A DNA stretch of 64,000 nt, taken from positions 17,373-81,372 of the forward strand of contig NZ_JAENIL010000037.1 of assembly GCF_016595505.1 (NCBI RefSeq), given 5' to 3'. The notes under the pieces were generated by a model. The model saw only the letters and a program-made list of their open reading frames with translations, did not search any database and was not told the DNA's origin. The DNA is from Pelagicoccus mobilis. Lineage in GTDB: Bacteria > Verrucomicrobiota > Verrucomicrobiia > Opitutales > Opitutaceae. Below, piece after piece: positions 34,245 to 42,852 of this stretch (within the stretch, counting starts at the first letter, position 1; each line of letters begins with the position of its first letter). The translations under genes were made by a program, and so were the position numbers.

Positions 34245-35249
34245 TTGTTACCCTCCTCAGTTGCTGAATCGCCGAATCCTCGATCTCGCAACCGCTCTAC
34301 CTTGTTGATCGCTTTGGCGGCGCAGGTGGCGGTGTTGCTGGTGTCTGTGTTTGTGATGGTGGATCGGGATGCGGTGGTGGATCCGCCATCGTTTTCCGGC
34401 GAGCGGGTGGTAGAGGTAGCGCGTTCTGAGGAGAAGCGTCTGGATCGAGTGCGGGAGTTGAGTCGGCGGATGTCGAAGCCGAGGAGTTTTCAGCCGCTGG
34501 CAGTGGAGCAGTCGTTTCGGAACGATTTGCCAGCTTTGCCGGTCATGCCGAAGGCTGATCTGGATTTGGATCGTTTGGAGTCTTCTCTGATTGCGGAGGC
34601 GCAGGATTCGTTGATGGGTGGTGTTTTGTCGGATCTGTCGGGCCAGCTTGGGAGCGCGGAGTCCGCTGCGGAGTTTTTCGGAGTGAAGGACAGTGGTCGC
34701 CGGATCGTGATCGTGGTGAATACGTCGGCATCGGTCGTGCGGAAGGCGGCAGCGAAAGGTGTAAGTATCGAACGACTACAGGATGAGGCGTTGCGGTTGG
34801 TGGAGGGGCTGCAGGCTGGGACTCTCTTTGGGCTTGTTCAGTTTAGCCAAGGGACGAAAGTCTTCTCGGAGCACCTTGCTCCTGCCTTGGTAAGGAACAA
34901 GCGAGCGTTGAAGGAGTGGATTGCTCGTGAGTTAAGGGGGAATCCCAAGATCGAGGACCAAGAGCTGTTGGGTCATGAGGCGGCATTGGCGCTCGCCTTG
35001 CGTTGGCAGCCGGATCTGGTTTTTCTGGTGACGGATGGTTCGCTCAATCGAAGAACTTTGAAGGCGGGAGGTGGCTATGCGTATCCAAAAATCAGTTTCG
35101 ACGAACTGCTTCGCTTTGCGGATCGTCAGGTTCTGGAAACGGGAGCTCGACCGACTTTGCACGTGATCGGCTTCGAGCTTGGTGAAGGGGAGCGCGAAGG
35201 TTTGGAGCGTCTGGCGAAGCGTTTTCGGGGCAGTGTGCGAGAGCTTTAG
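34245..35249 (+). CDS. Membrane-anchored von Willebrand A-like protein
   Basis: 334 residues from a TTG. The start is uncertain because no ATG precedes the membrane segment. One N-terminal membrane helix (LLIALAAQVAVLLVSVFVMV) is followed by a linker and, at about 150-334, a VWA-type domain. The metal-binding site reads IVVNTSASV, where the usual D-x-S-x-S is N-x-S-x-S, and the domain later shows LVFLVTDGSLNRR. VWA domains hold partner proteins through a bound metal; the Asn substitution may weaken or abolish that. It ends 18 bases before a longer frame of the TonB receptor, so both are probably co-transcribed. Confidence 0.7.
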   Translation: MLPSSVAESPNPRSRNRSTLLIALAAQVAVLLVSVFVMVDRDAVVDPPSFSGERVVEVARSEEKRLDRVRELSRRMSKPRSFQPLAVEQSFRNDLPALPVMPKADLDLDRLESSLIAEAQDSLMGGVLSDLSGQLGSAESAAEFFGVKDSGRRIVIVVNTSASVVRKAAAKGVSIERLQDEALRLVEGLQAGTLFGLVQFSQGTKVFSEHLAPALVRNKRALKEWIARELRGNPKIEDQELLGHEAALALALRWQPDLVFLVTDGSLNRRTLKAGGGYAYPKISFDELLRFADRQVLETGARPTLHVIGFELGEGEREGLERLAKRFRGSVREL

Positions 35250-35342
35250 GAACGGTAATAGAGGGCCGTGGGATTACGTAATAGTACTTGCGAAATTGAA
35301 AGCCTTGGCTTGTGTGGTGGGATGCTGCGACTGGGAGGAACG

Positions 35343-37535
35343 TTGAATAGATGGCTTGGGGCCGGTGGCCTTGCGTGTTCGATGCTTGTCTCTTTGGGGG
35401 CTGAGGATCTGTTTGACTTGAGTTTCGAGGAGCTGCTGGAGGTTAAGATTACGTCACGTCGTTTTGAGGAATCTTATGTGGAGGTGCCGCGATCGATCTC
35501 GGTGGTTACGGAGGCGGATTTGAGGGAAGGGAGTTTCCAGGATCTGCCGGAGGCGGTCGGGCAGTTGCCGAACGTTTCGGTGAGGGAGAGTTTCGGACGT
35601 TGGCGCAGCAAATTGGTTTCTCGCGGGATCGGAAACATAGCGGGGGAGAATGTTGTGGTGCTTCTGGTGGATGGGCTGCCGATGAGCAGCTTCGGGGAAA
35701 GTGTCTCTCTGCATGATGTGGAGCGGATCGAGGTGCTTCGAGGGTCGGACGTGGCGCTGTATGGTCGAGGCGCGTTTGCTGGAGCCATCAATATTATCAC
35801 GAAGCGCCCGGGCGAAGGGGCGGGGGGGCGTGTTTCGGTCGGCTTGGATGACGAGGGTGGTTATGACGCCTCTCTGGTCCATGACTTTGAGTTCGGGGCG
35901 GAGTTTGATCTCATGTTTACAGCTCGTAGCTACGAAAAGGAAGCGGAGTATGAGAACACGCTGGGAACGGGGGATTCAGAAGTCGGGGGCGAGGCGTCGG
36001 ACGAATTTGCCTTGAGTGGGAGCTGGCAGGCGAATGGACCGCTCACTCTGAATTTTCGTAGCTTGTATCAGGATGTGGATGACGGGCCGTTGCCTGCCTA
36101 TCTGCAAAGCAGCGCCTTCAATAACTGTTTCTTGGACTCGCGTCCCCAATACTATTGTGGCGTTCTGGCGACGCCTTCGGAGATCGGGTTGAACTTGGAT
36201 CGGGAGTACTTGGAGCCCGGATTCCAGAGGGAGGTAGGGATGCATCATCTCGCCTTGAAGTGGGATAGCGGCGGGCCGGAGGTGGAGTTTAAGGCGGGGC
36301 TTCAGGATCAGGATTACGAAGTGGGATTCGATGGAGATTTCTACGAGCTCGAAGCGGCGTACACGAGCCGGACAGGCAGTTTGGATGAATTGTCGTTGGA
36401 GCTCGTAGCGAATTGGGAGCTCGGATTGTCGGATCGCTTGCTTTTGGGGGTGGCGGAGTACTCGCGGGAGAGCGTTTTCCGGCAGGACCAGACTTTGATC
36501 GTTTTTGGTTCGCCGGTCTTTTCCGAGGGAGAGCTAAGCGGGTCGGAGGTGACGAACACGGCGGTTTTTGCGAGCTACGATTTCCAGTTGGGAGATGCTG
36601 GGTTTGTGACGGCTGATCTCCGCTACGCTCGGGATGAGATTGAATATATTCGGGGCGAGGAATCGGGGAGTGAATCGTGGTACGCGTGGACTCCGAGCTT
36701 AAGCTATCGCCGCGATTGGGGGAGCAATGGTTTACTTTACGGAGCCCTTTCTCAGGCCAAAAAGCCGGGTGGGTTTAACGCGGAGCTTCGAACCTTGAAC
36801 TATCTGGATGAGGCGGCTCGAGAGGAGGCGATGGTGTTTTTCACCTTTGATGAGGAGAAGGTGACCACCTTGGAGTTTGGGGCTAGAAATGAGGCTTGGA
36901 ATGAGACGCTTTGGTGGGATCTGAGCGTCTATGCTAGCGAGTGGGACGATCTGCAGTTTTCGCAGAGCCTGAGCTATCAAGATGGAGAGGGAAGAACGCG
37001 CCGGGCTGGGACGATTGCCAATGGAGGTCGAGCTGAGCTTTACGGTTTCGAGCTTGAGGGGCGGCTTGCCTTGACCGACCAGCTTGAAGCGAGCCTAGGC
37101 GTGGGCTATTCGTATTCGAAACTCGACGACACTTACACGACTGCTCAAGAGGACCTGACTGGGGACGGATCGGTGAGCGGGAATCGGGTCCCTAACGCTC
37201 CGGAGTTTGATGGTACGTTCGCTTTGACTTACCGTACCGAGTTGGACGCTGGCTTGGAGCTTTTTGTGCGACCGGCGTTTATTTACGAAGGGGAGCGATT
37301 CGTGGCGGAGCACAATTTGGCGGTCTTGGAGGATTTGGAGCGCTTTGACCTGACGGTCGGATTGAGCGGCGAGGACTGGACGCTTTCGGTTTGGGGGAAG
37401 AACTTGAATCAGGACAACGCCTTGGAATCGGCCAATCGTTTTGGCGATGCGGCCACCTTTTTTGTGAGGCGGGCCTTCGGCTTGGATTTGCCTGATAAGC
37501 GGCGGATCGGAGCGAGCTTCAGCTGGCGTTACTAG
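35343..37535 (+). CDS. TonB-dependent outer-membrane receptor
   Basis: About 730 residues. I set the start at a TTG because GGAGG lies four bases before it and the peptide from there (MNRWLGAGGLACSMLVSLGA) is a good signal peptide; GTG and ATG codons 18-25 codons upstream are alternatives. A short TonB-box region (EDLFDLSFEELLEVKI) is followed by the plug domain: SRRFEESYVEVPRSISVVTE, VSRGIGNIAGENVVVLLVDG, RIEVLRGSDVALYGRGAFAG and AINIITKRP. The barrel ends with aromatic-rich strands and FSWRY. Such receptors import large or scarce substrates (siderophores, vitamin B12, sugars) with energy from TonB-ExbBD. The substrate is not evident; no siderophore gene or cobalamin riboswitch is near. Confidence 0.93.
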   Translation: MNRWLGAGGLACSMLVSLGAEDLFDLSFEELLEVKITSRRFEESYVEVPRSISVVTEADLREGSFQDLPEAVGQLPNVSVRESFGRWRSKLVSRGIGNIAGENVVVLLVDGLPMSSFGESVSLHDVERIEVLRGSDVALYGRGAFAGAINIITKRPGEGAGGRVSVGLDDEGGYDASLVHDFEFGAEFDLMFTARSYEKEAEYENTLGTGDSEVGGEASDEFALSGSWQANGPLTLNFRSLYQDVDDGPLPAYLQSSAFNNCFLDSRPQYYCGVLATPSEIGLNLDREYLEPGFQREVGMHHLALKWDSGGPEVEFKAGLQDQDYEVGFDGDFYELEAAYTSRTGSLDELSLELVANWELGLSDRLLLGVAEYSRESVFRQDQTLIVFGSPVFSEGELSGSEVTNTAVFASYDFQLGDAGFVTADLRYARDEIEYIRGEESGSESWYAWTPSLSYRRDWGSNGLLYGALSQAKKPGGFNAELRTLNYLDEAAREEAMVFFTFDEEKVTTLEFGARNEAWNETLWWDLSVYASEWDDLQFSQSLSYQDGEGRTRRAGTIANGGRAELYGFELEGRLALTDQLEASLGVGYSYSKLDDTYTTAQEDLTGDGSVSGNRVPNAPEFDGTFALTYRTELDAGLELFVRPAFIYEGERFVAEHNLAVLEDLERFDLTVGLSGEDWTLSVWGKNLNQDNALESANRFGDAATFFVRRAFGLDLPDKRRIGASFSWRY

Positions 37536-37580
37536 CTGCGTTTTTTTTAAATGGATAAAGGCCGAACAGGAATGGGATAT

Positions 37581-37603
37581 GTCCGGTCAACGCCCGGACC
37601 TAC
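37581..37603. repeat. Palindromic element (REP-like)
   Basis: GTCCGG-TCAACGC-CCGGAC, followed by CTAC. Lies 45 bases behind the TonB receptor stop, in a convergent gap. Confidence 0.55.
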
Positions 37604-37629
37604 AGACGTGGAATCGGATGTTTCTGGAG

Positions 37630-37648
37630 GTCGCCGCGTCGAGGCGAC
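37630..37648. repeat. Second small hairpin in the TonB receptor downstream gap
   Basis: GTCGCC-GCGTCGA-GGCGAC, 27 bases beyond the first element. Same construction as the first hairpin but without a CTAC end. Confidence 0.45.
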
Positions 37649-37715
37649 ATTCAAGGTGCGACCAAACAAAAGAAAGTGGTCCTAGCTGAGATAGGCGTGG
37701 CGCGGCGGACGTGGG

Positions 37716-38243
37716 CTACCTTGGGGGGTAGGTGGAGAGCCAGAGTTCGACCTCGGCTGGGTGGCCGTGGAGGGCGAGTTGCTCGGAGATTTCCGGGTGG
37801 CTGGGGTAGTCGACTTTGTGGCGAGGGTCGCCGGGGAGCTGCGGGAGCGTGGCGCGGGTGAGGTCCCAGCAGGCCCAGGCTCGCCACTTGCGTTGTTCGC
37901 GTCGTGGTTCGCCGAGCCGGTCGGCGTAGTGCTGGAAATGTACGCGGGGATTGCCGAGGAAAGCGCCGTCGGGAGCGGCTTTAAGGATGTCGACGAGGGC
38001 TGCGTAGGGGAGCGGCCATTCCTTGAGCACGGCTTCGTCGCCTTGCAGATCGGCCCCCCAAGCCCGGTCGAGGCAGAGGATGGAGCGAGCGGGAAGGCGT
38101 TGTTGCCAAAGGTGTTGGGCGTATTGGAGGCAGGTGAGGTAGAAGGCGGCTCCTCGGTCCTCTTTTCGGTATCGATTGAGGGCTCGCCAGTCCATTCCCG
38201 GTTTGGCGGGCGGAAGCGTTTCGAGCGAAGCGAGGGGATTCAT
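37716..38243 (-). CDS. Conserved-looking cytoplasmic protein of unknown function
   Basis: 175 residues, no signal peptide. Rich in Trp, Tyr and Pro, with WRALNRYRKEDRGAAFYLTC, QYAQHLWQQRLPARSILCLD, RVHFQHYADRLGEPRREQRK and RAWACWDLTRATLPQLPGD; the C-terminus is HGHPAEVELWLSTYPP. This mix of helix-heavy segments with many conserved-type aromatic residues suggests a folded domain, and Arg is abundant enough for nucleic-acid contact. I do not recognise the family. It faces the TonB receptor gene tail-to-tail. Confidence 0.6.
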   Translation of the reverse strand: MNPLASLETLPPAKPGMDWRALNRYRKEDRGAAFYLTCLQYAQHLWQQRLPARSILCLDRAWGADLQGDEAVLKEWPLPYAALVDILKAAPDGAFLGNPRVHFQHYADRLGEPRREQRKWRAWACWDLTRATLPQLPGDPRHKVDYPSHPEISEQLALHGHPAEVELWLSTYPPR

Positions 38244-38275
38244 TAGGCCTTTTTGCTGTGTTTCGGGGGTGAGAA

Positions 38276-38292
38276 CTTCCTGTTACAGGAAG
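38276..38292. promoter_or_regulatory. Inverted repeat CTTCCTG-TTA-CAGGAAG upstream of purF
   Basis: A perfect 7-bp inverted repeat with a three-base spacer in the 300-base region between the divergent hypothetical gene and purF. It could be an operator for either gene. The rest of that region holds a short upstream frame (see 38475) but no purine riboswitch that I can recognise. Confidence 0.4.
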
Positions 38293-38474
38293 GTTTCGGC
38301 ATAGGGTATTCGCTGAATCGACATTCTCTGTAGAAAAGAAGCAATGATTTGTTGCAAGGGTCTTAAATATCGCCGTAGGTGGTGGCTTTTCATTCGAGAA
38401 TCGGCCAGCAATGGCTGACAAAACCCGCCGACACGACTATTTTCACTCACTCCTTTGTAGACATCATCTTTGCC

Positions 38475-38549
38475 ATGCCGACGAAGATTGCTCCGGATTT
38501 CATCCCATCGCGCGACAGGATCGCCCAAAAACTTCAGCCTAATCGATGA
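38475..38549 (+). CDS. Possible 24-residue upstream reading frame overlapping purF start
   Basis: An ATG opens a frame (MPTKIAPDFIPSR, then DRIAQKLQPNR) whose TGA overlaps the purF ATG (ATGA). It lies in a different frame from purF and is preceded by no clear Shine-Dalgarno sequence. It may be a leader peptide for translational coupling; the same layout is seen at zwf. Confidence 0.35.
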   Translation: MPTKIAPDFIPSRDRIAQKLQPNR

Positions 38550-40462
38550 GCGACCCGATTAAACACGAGTGCGGTATTGCTCAAGTTCGCTTGAAAAAGC
38601 CGCTTGAGTACTATCAAGAGAAATATGGCACCCCGCTTTGGGGCTTTTACAAGCTCTTCCTCCTGATGGAGAAGCAGCGCAACCGCGGCCAGGACGGCGC
38701 GGGTGTCGCGGCGGTGAAGTTCGACATGCCGGCCGGCGAGCCCTACATGTTCCGCGAGCGGAGCGTGAAGAGCAACGCGTTGGACCGCATTTTCAAGGAC
38801 ACGCTCAAGGGCTACCAAAAGCTGATTCGCAATGGCGAGGTGCTTCCGGACTACGTGCCTTCGATCAAGCGCAAGTTCGACTTCGCGGCGGAGCTCTACA
38901 TGGGTCATCTCCGCTACGGCACTTCGGGCGGTTATTCGCTCAGTGTGTGTCATCCGTTTTTCCGCCGCAGCAGTTGGCCGACCAAGAATCTGATCTTGGC
39001 GGGCAACTTCAACATGACCAATACGAAGGAGCTCAACGACAGCTTGATCGCTATTGGCCAGCACCCGATTTTCGCCACGGATACGCAAGCCTTGCTCGAA
39101 AAGGTCGGCTTCCACCTCGACGAGGCGCACGACAATCTCTACCGCTACTTGCGCGACGAGGGGCATACTAATGACGAGATTGCCGAGAAGATCGTTACGG
39201 GTATCGATTTGCCTAAGGTTTTCCGCAAGTCCGCGGAGTCTTGGGATGGTGGATACGCTTTGATTGGCGGTATCGGAAATGGTGACAGTTTCATTTTGCG
39301 TGATCCGTTAGGCATCCGTCCGGCTCACTATTTCGAAGATGACGAAGTATTCGCGGCCGCTTCCGAGCGAGCTCCTTTGATGACGATCTTCGACAAGTCG
39401 CTTGAAGACATCAAAGAGGTTCCGCCTGGTCACATCATCGTGATGAAGAAGTCCGGGGAGATCCTCGACGAAGCTTTCCGCGAGCCTGAGCCCGAGCAGA
39501 AGCAATGTTCCTTCGAACGCATCTATTTCTCGCGTGGAAACGACGCGGACATCTACAAGGAGCGAAAGGCCTTGGGCGCGGGACTTTGCAACCAGATCAT
39601 GGAAGGGATCGATCGCGATCTGGAAAACACCGTGATCAGCTTCGTGCCGAATACCTCGGAAGTCGCTTACTTCGGAGTGCTCGAGGAGTTGCGCATGATC
39701 CGTCGCAAGGCGGTGAAGGCGGCGATCTTGGATGCGGCGGAAAAGGGCGAGCTTGATTCCGACGTGCTTGACGAGCTCGTGATGAGGAACTGGCCGCGTG
39801 GCGAGAAGATCGCGCACAAGGACCAGAAGCTGCGTACCTTTATCTCGACCGAAGACTCGCGTAACGAGATGGCGTCCCACGTCTACGATGTGACCTACGG
39901 AATCGTGGAGCCGAAGGACAATCTGGTTTGTGTGGATGACTCTATCGTACGCGGGACTACGCTGCGAAAGTCTGTGCTCAAGATTCTCGGTAGCCTCAAT
40001 CCGAAGAAGATCATCATCGCTTCGACCGCGCCGCAGATCCGCTATCCTGATTGTTATGGCATCGACATGTCCGAGCTCGGCAAGTTCATCGCGTTTGAAG
40101 CGGCGATCGAGTTGCTGAAGGAGAAGGGCAAGAAGGACGTGATAGCTGACGTTTACCGCAAGTGTTTGGATGCCGAAAACGGTGATGCTCCCAACACGGT
40201 CAATTACGTGCAGGAGATTTATAAGCCGTTCACGGACGATGAGATTTCCGCTAAGATCTCCCAGCTTGTGTATCCATACGACAACGACTGGAGGGGTGAA
40301 CTCCAGGTGATTTACCAGACTGTTGATAATCTCCACAAAGCCTTGGATGGGCATGATGGCGATTGGTATTTCACTGGAAACTACCCGACACCCGGAGGCT
40401 TCCAGGTGGTGAATCGCGCTTTCATCAACTACTTCGAAAAAGCCAAAGGCCGCGCCTACTAA
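38546..40462 (+). CDS. purF: Amidophosphoribosyltransferase, long form
   Basis: 638 residues, longer than the E. coli enzyme (about 505). The N-terminal glutaminase domain has HECGIAQVRL; its Cys9 is the candidate nucleophile, exposed after removal of a short propeptide. RNRGQDGAGVA, HLRYGTSGG and LAGNFNMTN are the glutamine-handling motifs. The PRPP site is CVDDSIVRGTTLRK near 460. PurF transfers the amide of glutamine to PRPP, the first committed step of purine synthesis. The long form with an extra C-terminal region resembles the type in Bacteroidota and relatives. It is followed by purM 38 bases on. Confidence 0.92.
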   Translation: MSDPIKHECGIAQVRLKKPLEYYQEKYGTPLWGFYKLFLLMEKQRNRGQDGAGVAAVKFDMPAGEPYMFRERSVKSNALDRIFKDTLKGYQKLIRNGEVLPDYVPSIKRKFDFAAELYMGHLRYGTSGGYSLSVCHPFFRRSSWPTKNLILAGNFNMTNTKELNDSLIAIGQHPIFATDTQALLEKVGFHLDEAHDNLYRYLRDEGHTNDEIAEKIVTGIDLPKVFRKSAESWDGGYALIGGIGNGDSFILRDPLGIRPAHYFEDDEVFAAASERAPLMTIFDKSLEDIKEVPPGHIIVMKKSGEILDEAFREPEPEQKQCSFERIYFSRGNDADIYKERKALGAGLCNQIMEGIDRDLENTVISFVPNTSEVAYFGVLEELRMIRRKAVKAAILDAAEKGELDSDVLDELVMRNWPRGEKIAHKDQKLRTFISTEDSRNEMASHVYDVTYGIVEPKDNLVCVDDSIVRGTTLRKSVLKILGSLNPKKIIIASTAPQIRYPDCYGIDMSELGKFIAFEAAIELLKEKGKKDVIADVYRKCLDAENGDAPNTVNYVQEIYKPFTDDEISAKISQLVYPYDNDWRGELQVIYQTVDNLHKALDGHDGDWYFTGNYPTPGGFQVVNRAFINYFEKAKGRAY

Positions 40463-40500
40463 TCCCTAACTGCTAAAATACGATAGGATCCGTTTATAAG

Positions 40501-41583
40501 ATGCCTGCGAAGAAAAAGACTAAAGCTTACGCCGCTGTGGGCGTGAATATCGACTTGGCTGACCGCATGAAGGGCGGCCTCAAAGAATCGCTCAAAAGCG
40601 CGTCTCGCCCGGAAGTTCTCGGTGCGGTTGGCGGATTTGGCGGATTGTTCGACCTTTCCAAGTCCAAGTACAAGGAGCCAGTGCTCGTTAGCAGTATCGA
40701 TGGTGTGGGTACGAAGCTGAAGCTCGCGTTTCAGTCCGGCAAGCACAAGAGCGTAGGGCTCGACATCGTAAACCACTGTATCGACGACATTTCCGTGATC
40801 GGAGCGGAGCCGCTTTTCTTCTTGGACTACCTCGGTCTTGGAAAGCTTGAGCCAAAGGTTTTCAAGCAGCTTCTGGCTGGCATCTCTGAAGCTTGCGCCA
40901 GCGCGAATTGCGCTTTGATTGGGGGCGAGACAGCTCAGTTGCCCGATATGTATTCTGAAGGCGAATACGATATCGCTGGTGTCATCGTGGGTGTCGCGGA
41001 AAAGAAGAAGATGCTTTCCGGTTCTACCATCCGTCCCGGTGATGTGGTGATCGGTCTTCCTTCGAGTGGTTTGCACACCAATGGTTACACGCTCGCTCGC
41101 AAGGTGATCTTTGATCAAGCGAAGCTGACGCTGAAGGATAAGGTGCCTGGCACGCGTCAGACTGTGGAAAAGGCCCTCATGGCTCCGCACACGAATTACG
41201 CGCCGTTGCTCCAGCCATTGCTCGCGGAGTTCAACAAGGGCCGTTCCTCGAAATTCCGAAAGGACAACGCGGTGTTCGGTATCGCCCACATCACAGGTGG
41301 CGGTTTCACGGGCAACATCCCGCGTATCCTCCCTGAGAAGGTGGACGTCGAGATCGACACCACGACTTGGGAGCCGTTGCCGATCTTCAAGCTGATTGGA
41401 GAAAAGGGCGGAATCGACTTCGACGAGATGTACGAGGTGTTCAACATGGGCATCGGCATGACGCTGGTCGTTGATGGCAAGCAAGCGGACGATGTGCTCG
41501 CGTTCTGTCACGCCGCTGGCTGCAAGGCGGTCAAGGTTGGCCAAGCGGTCAAGGGTACCGGCAAGGTAAGCTTGAAGCGATAG
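40501..41583 (+). CDS. purM: Phosphoribosylformylglycinamidine cyclo-ligase
   Basis: 360 residues. Typical AIR synthetase features are VSSIDGVGTKLKLAFQSGKH, then SVGLDIVNHCIDDISVIGAEP, with GGETAQLPDMYSEGEYDIAG and VVIGLPSSGLHTNGYTLARKV. The enzyme closes the imidazole ring of the purine path using ATP. It lies directly behind purF and is probably in the same operon. A good terminator follows. Confidence 0.95.
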   Translation: MPAKKKTKAYAAVGVNIDLADRMKGGLKESLKSASRPEVLGAVGGFGGLFDLSKSKYKEPVLVSSIDGVGTKLKLAFQSGKHKSVGLDIVNHCIDDISVIGAEPLFFLDYLGLGKLEPKVFKQLLAGISEACASANCALIGGETAQLPDMYSEGEYDIAGVIVGVAEKKKMLSGSTIRPGDVVIGLPSSGLHTNGYTLARKVIFDQAKLTLKDKVPGTRQTVEKALMAPHTNYAPLLQPLLAEFNKGRSSKFRKDNAVFGIAHITGGGFTGNIPRILPEKVDVEIDTTTWEPLPIFKLIGEKGGIDFDEMYEVFNMGIGMTLVVDGKQADDVLAFCHAAGCKAVKVGQAVKGTGKVSLKR

Positions 41584-41606
41584 CTCCAAACTCAGTTCAT
41601 TTTTGA

Positions 41607-41643
41607 AACCGCAGTCAGCTTGGGCTGCGGTTTTTTCTTTTTT
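41607..41643 (+). terminator. Rho-independent terminator after purM
   Basis: Stem AACCGCAG (41607-41614) and CTGCGGTT (41625-41632) with a ten-base loop, followed by TTTTCTTTTTT. The clearest intrinsic terminator in the window. Confidence 0.85.
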
Positions 41644-41696
41644 GTAGGGGGTGACCGCCGTGCCAGGCCTAGGTCCGGCACGGCGGCCGGGACCTT
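41643..41696. repeat. Palindromic element (REP-like)
   Basis: GTAGGGGGTGA, then CCGCCGTGCC (41655-41664), a loop holding AGGCCT, and GGCACGGCGG (41677-41686), ending GGGACCTTAG. A 10-bp perfect stem directly behind the purM terminator. Confidence 0.65.
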
Positions 41697-41759
41697 AGCT
41701 TTTCCGAAGCGAGGAAAGAGATGGCGTTTGCTTTGGGATAGGGCATGCTCGGACGGCAA

Positions 41760-42344
41760 ATGAAACGGCTTTGTGTATTTTCGCATCTCTTGGTTCTGCT
41801 GTTTGTTTCGGCTTGCTCGCCTAAGCCTGACTATCAGGTTGCGGGGGCTCATTGGCTTGAGTCTAAGCAGGGGGGAGGAATGTACGACGTATTGGCGTAT
41901 CCACTCGTTGAGGACGAATTGACTTATCTTGAAGGCAGCTTTGCCGCGTTGGAGAGTGCTGCGGCTGCGAATCCTGAGGTTTGGGAAGAAATCGCTGTGG
42001 CGGACGATCTGATTTGGGCGGCCAATCAGGGCTCGTTCTGGGATGGGGCGGATTTGTTGGGGCCTGACGTGATCGCCGTGAGTTTAAAGCTCACCTTTTT
42101 GTGGGAGTTTGCTTCGGCGGAGGAGTCGATGGAGGACGATATTCGCGAGAATCTGAAGTTTGTTGAGCAGAGGGCGCAGCAAGAGGGGGCGACGGCGGAG
42201 TTGCTGGCGACTGCGGATACGATGCGGGCTCTATTGAATGTCATCGAGGCGCATAAGGAAGCGGCAGCGTTCGAATACTATGCGGAAAACAAGGAGCGGA
42301 TCGATGCGGCGCTTGACCGATTCACATCGATTGGAGAACAATAG
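41760..42344 (+). CDS. Small lipoprotein of unknown function
   Basis: 194 residues from MKRLCVFSHLL; a start five codons earlier gives a less natural signal peptide. The lipobox is LFVSAC, with the modified Cys near residue 19. The mature part is acidic and helical, rich in Ala and Glu (ALESAAAANPEVWEEIAVAD; AQQEGATAELLATADTMRAL), with aromatic residues at regular spacing. I see no known domain. It begins 176 bases after purM, behind a terminator and repeat, and so has its own promoter. Confidence 0.65.
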   Translation: MKRLCVFSHLLVLLFVSACSPKPDYQVAGAHWLESKQGGGMYDVLAYPLVEDELTYLEGSFAALESAAAANPEVWEEIAVADDLIWAANQGSFWDGADLLGPDVIAVSLKLTFLWEFASAEESMEDDIRENLKFVEQRAQQEGATAELLATADTMRALLNVIEAHKEAAAFEYYAENKERIDAALDRFTSIGEQ

Positions 42345-42367
42345 GGTTTTAACAAACAGAGAAAATC

Positions 42368-42667
42368 ATGCTCGTTCACACAGTACTCTTCAATCTCACT
42401 CCTGGCATGAGCGACGAACAGGTCGCTGCATTCGAAAAGGATCTCAATTCGCTCGCGACGATCGATGTCGCCAAGGCTTGCTACATCGGCAAGGTCGCTG
42501 ACACCGCCAAACGTCCGGTAGTGCAGACTGACTGGGACTACATGTTGACCGTGATCGTAGAAAACGTGGCGGACCACGACATCTACCAGGACCACCCGAC
42601 GCACCACGCTTTCATCGCGAACCAAAAGCAGTTCTTTGGACAAGTTCGCGTGTTTGACTGCGAGTAG
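42368..42667 (+). CDS. Stress-responsive alpha/beta barrel (Dabb) domain protein
   Basis: 99 residues. The first strand MLVHTVLFNLTPGMSDEQV and the closing strand with FGQVRVFDCE are typical of Dabb proteins, small ferredoxin-like folds that dimerise into a barrel. HDIYQDHPTHHAFI is the conserved segment that places His and Asp residues at the pocket. Plants and bacteria use the fold in diverse enzymes and stress proteins; the substrate here is unknown. It lies 23 bases behind the lipoprotein gene. Confidence 0.8.
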   Translation: MLVHTVLFNLTPGMSDEQVAAFEKDLNSLATIDVAKACYIGKVADTAKRPVVQTDWDYMLTVIVENVADHDIYQDHPTHHAFIANQKQFFGQVRVFDCE

Positions 42668-42673
42668 TTTTTC

Positions 42674-42747
42674 GTAGGGCGGAGCTTTAGGGCGTGCCGG
42701 GAATGCTTGATCTTGCATGACGGACGCGGGCTAAAGCGCCGCGCTAC
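42674..42747. repeat. Long palindromic element, second copy of the GTAGCGCGG type
   Basis: Left arm GTAGGGCGGAGCTTTAGG and right arm GGGCTAAAGCGCCGCGCTAC. It repeats the core sequence of the element at 21865-21944 (GCTTTAG between outer GTAG and CTAC). It sits a few bases behind the Dabb stop. Confidence 0.7.
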
Positions 42748-42852
42748 TGGATTTTGGATACGTCCTTTTTTGTGACGCTTGGGTTAATTGACTAAGGGTC
42801 TCAGGGTTGATGCCTTGACAGTTTGGGGGATTTGGCTAGAAAGTAATTCCCC

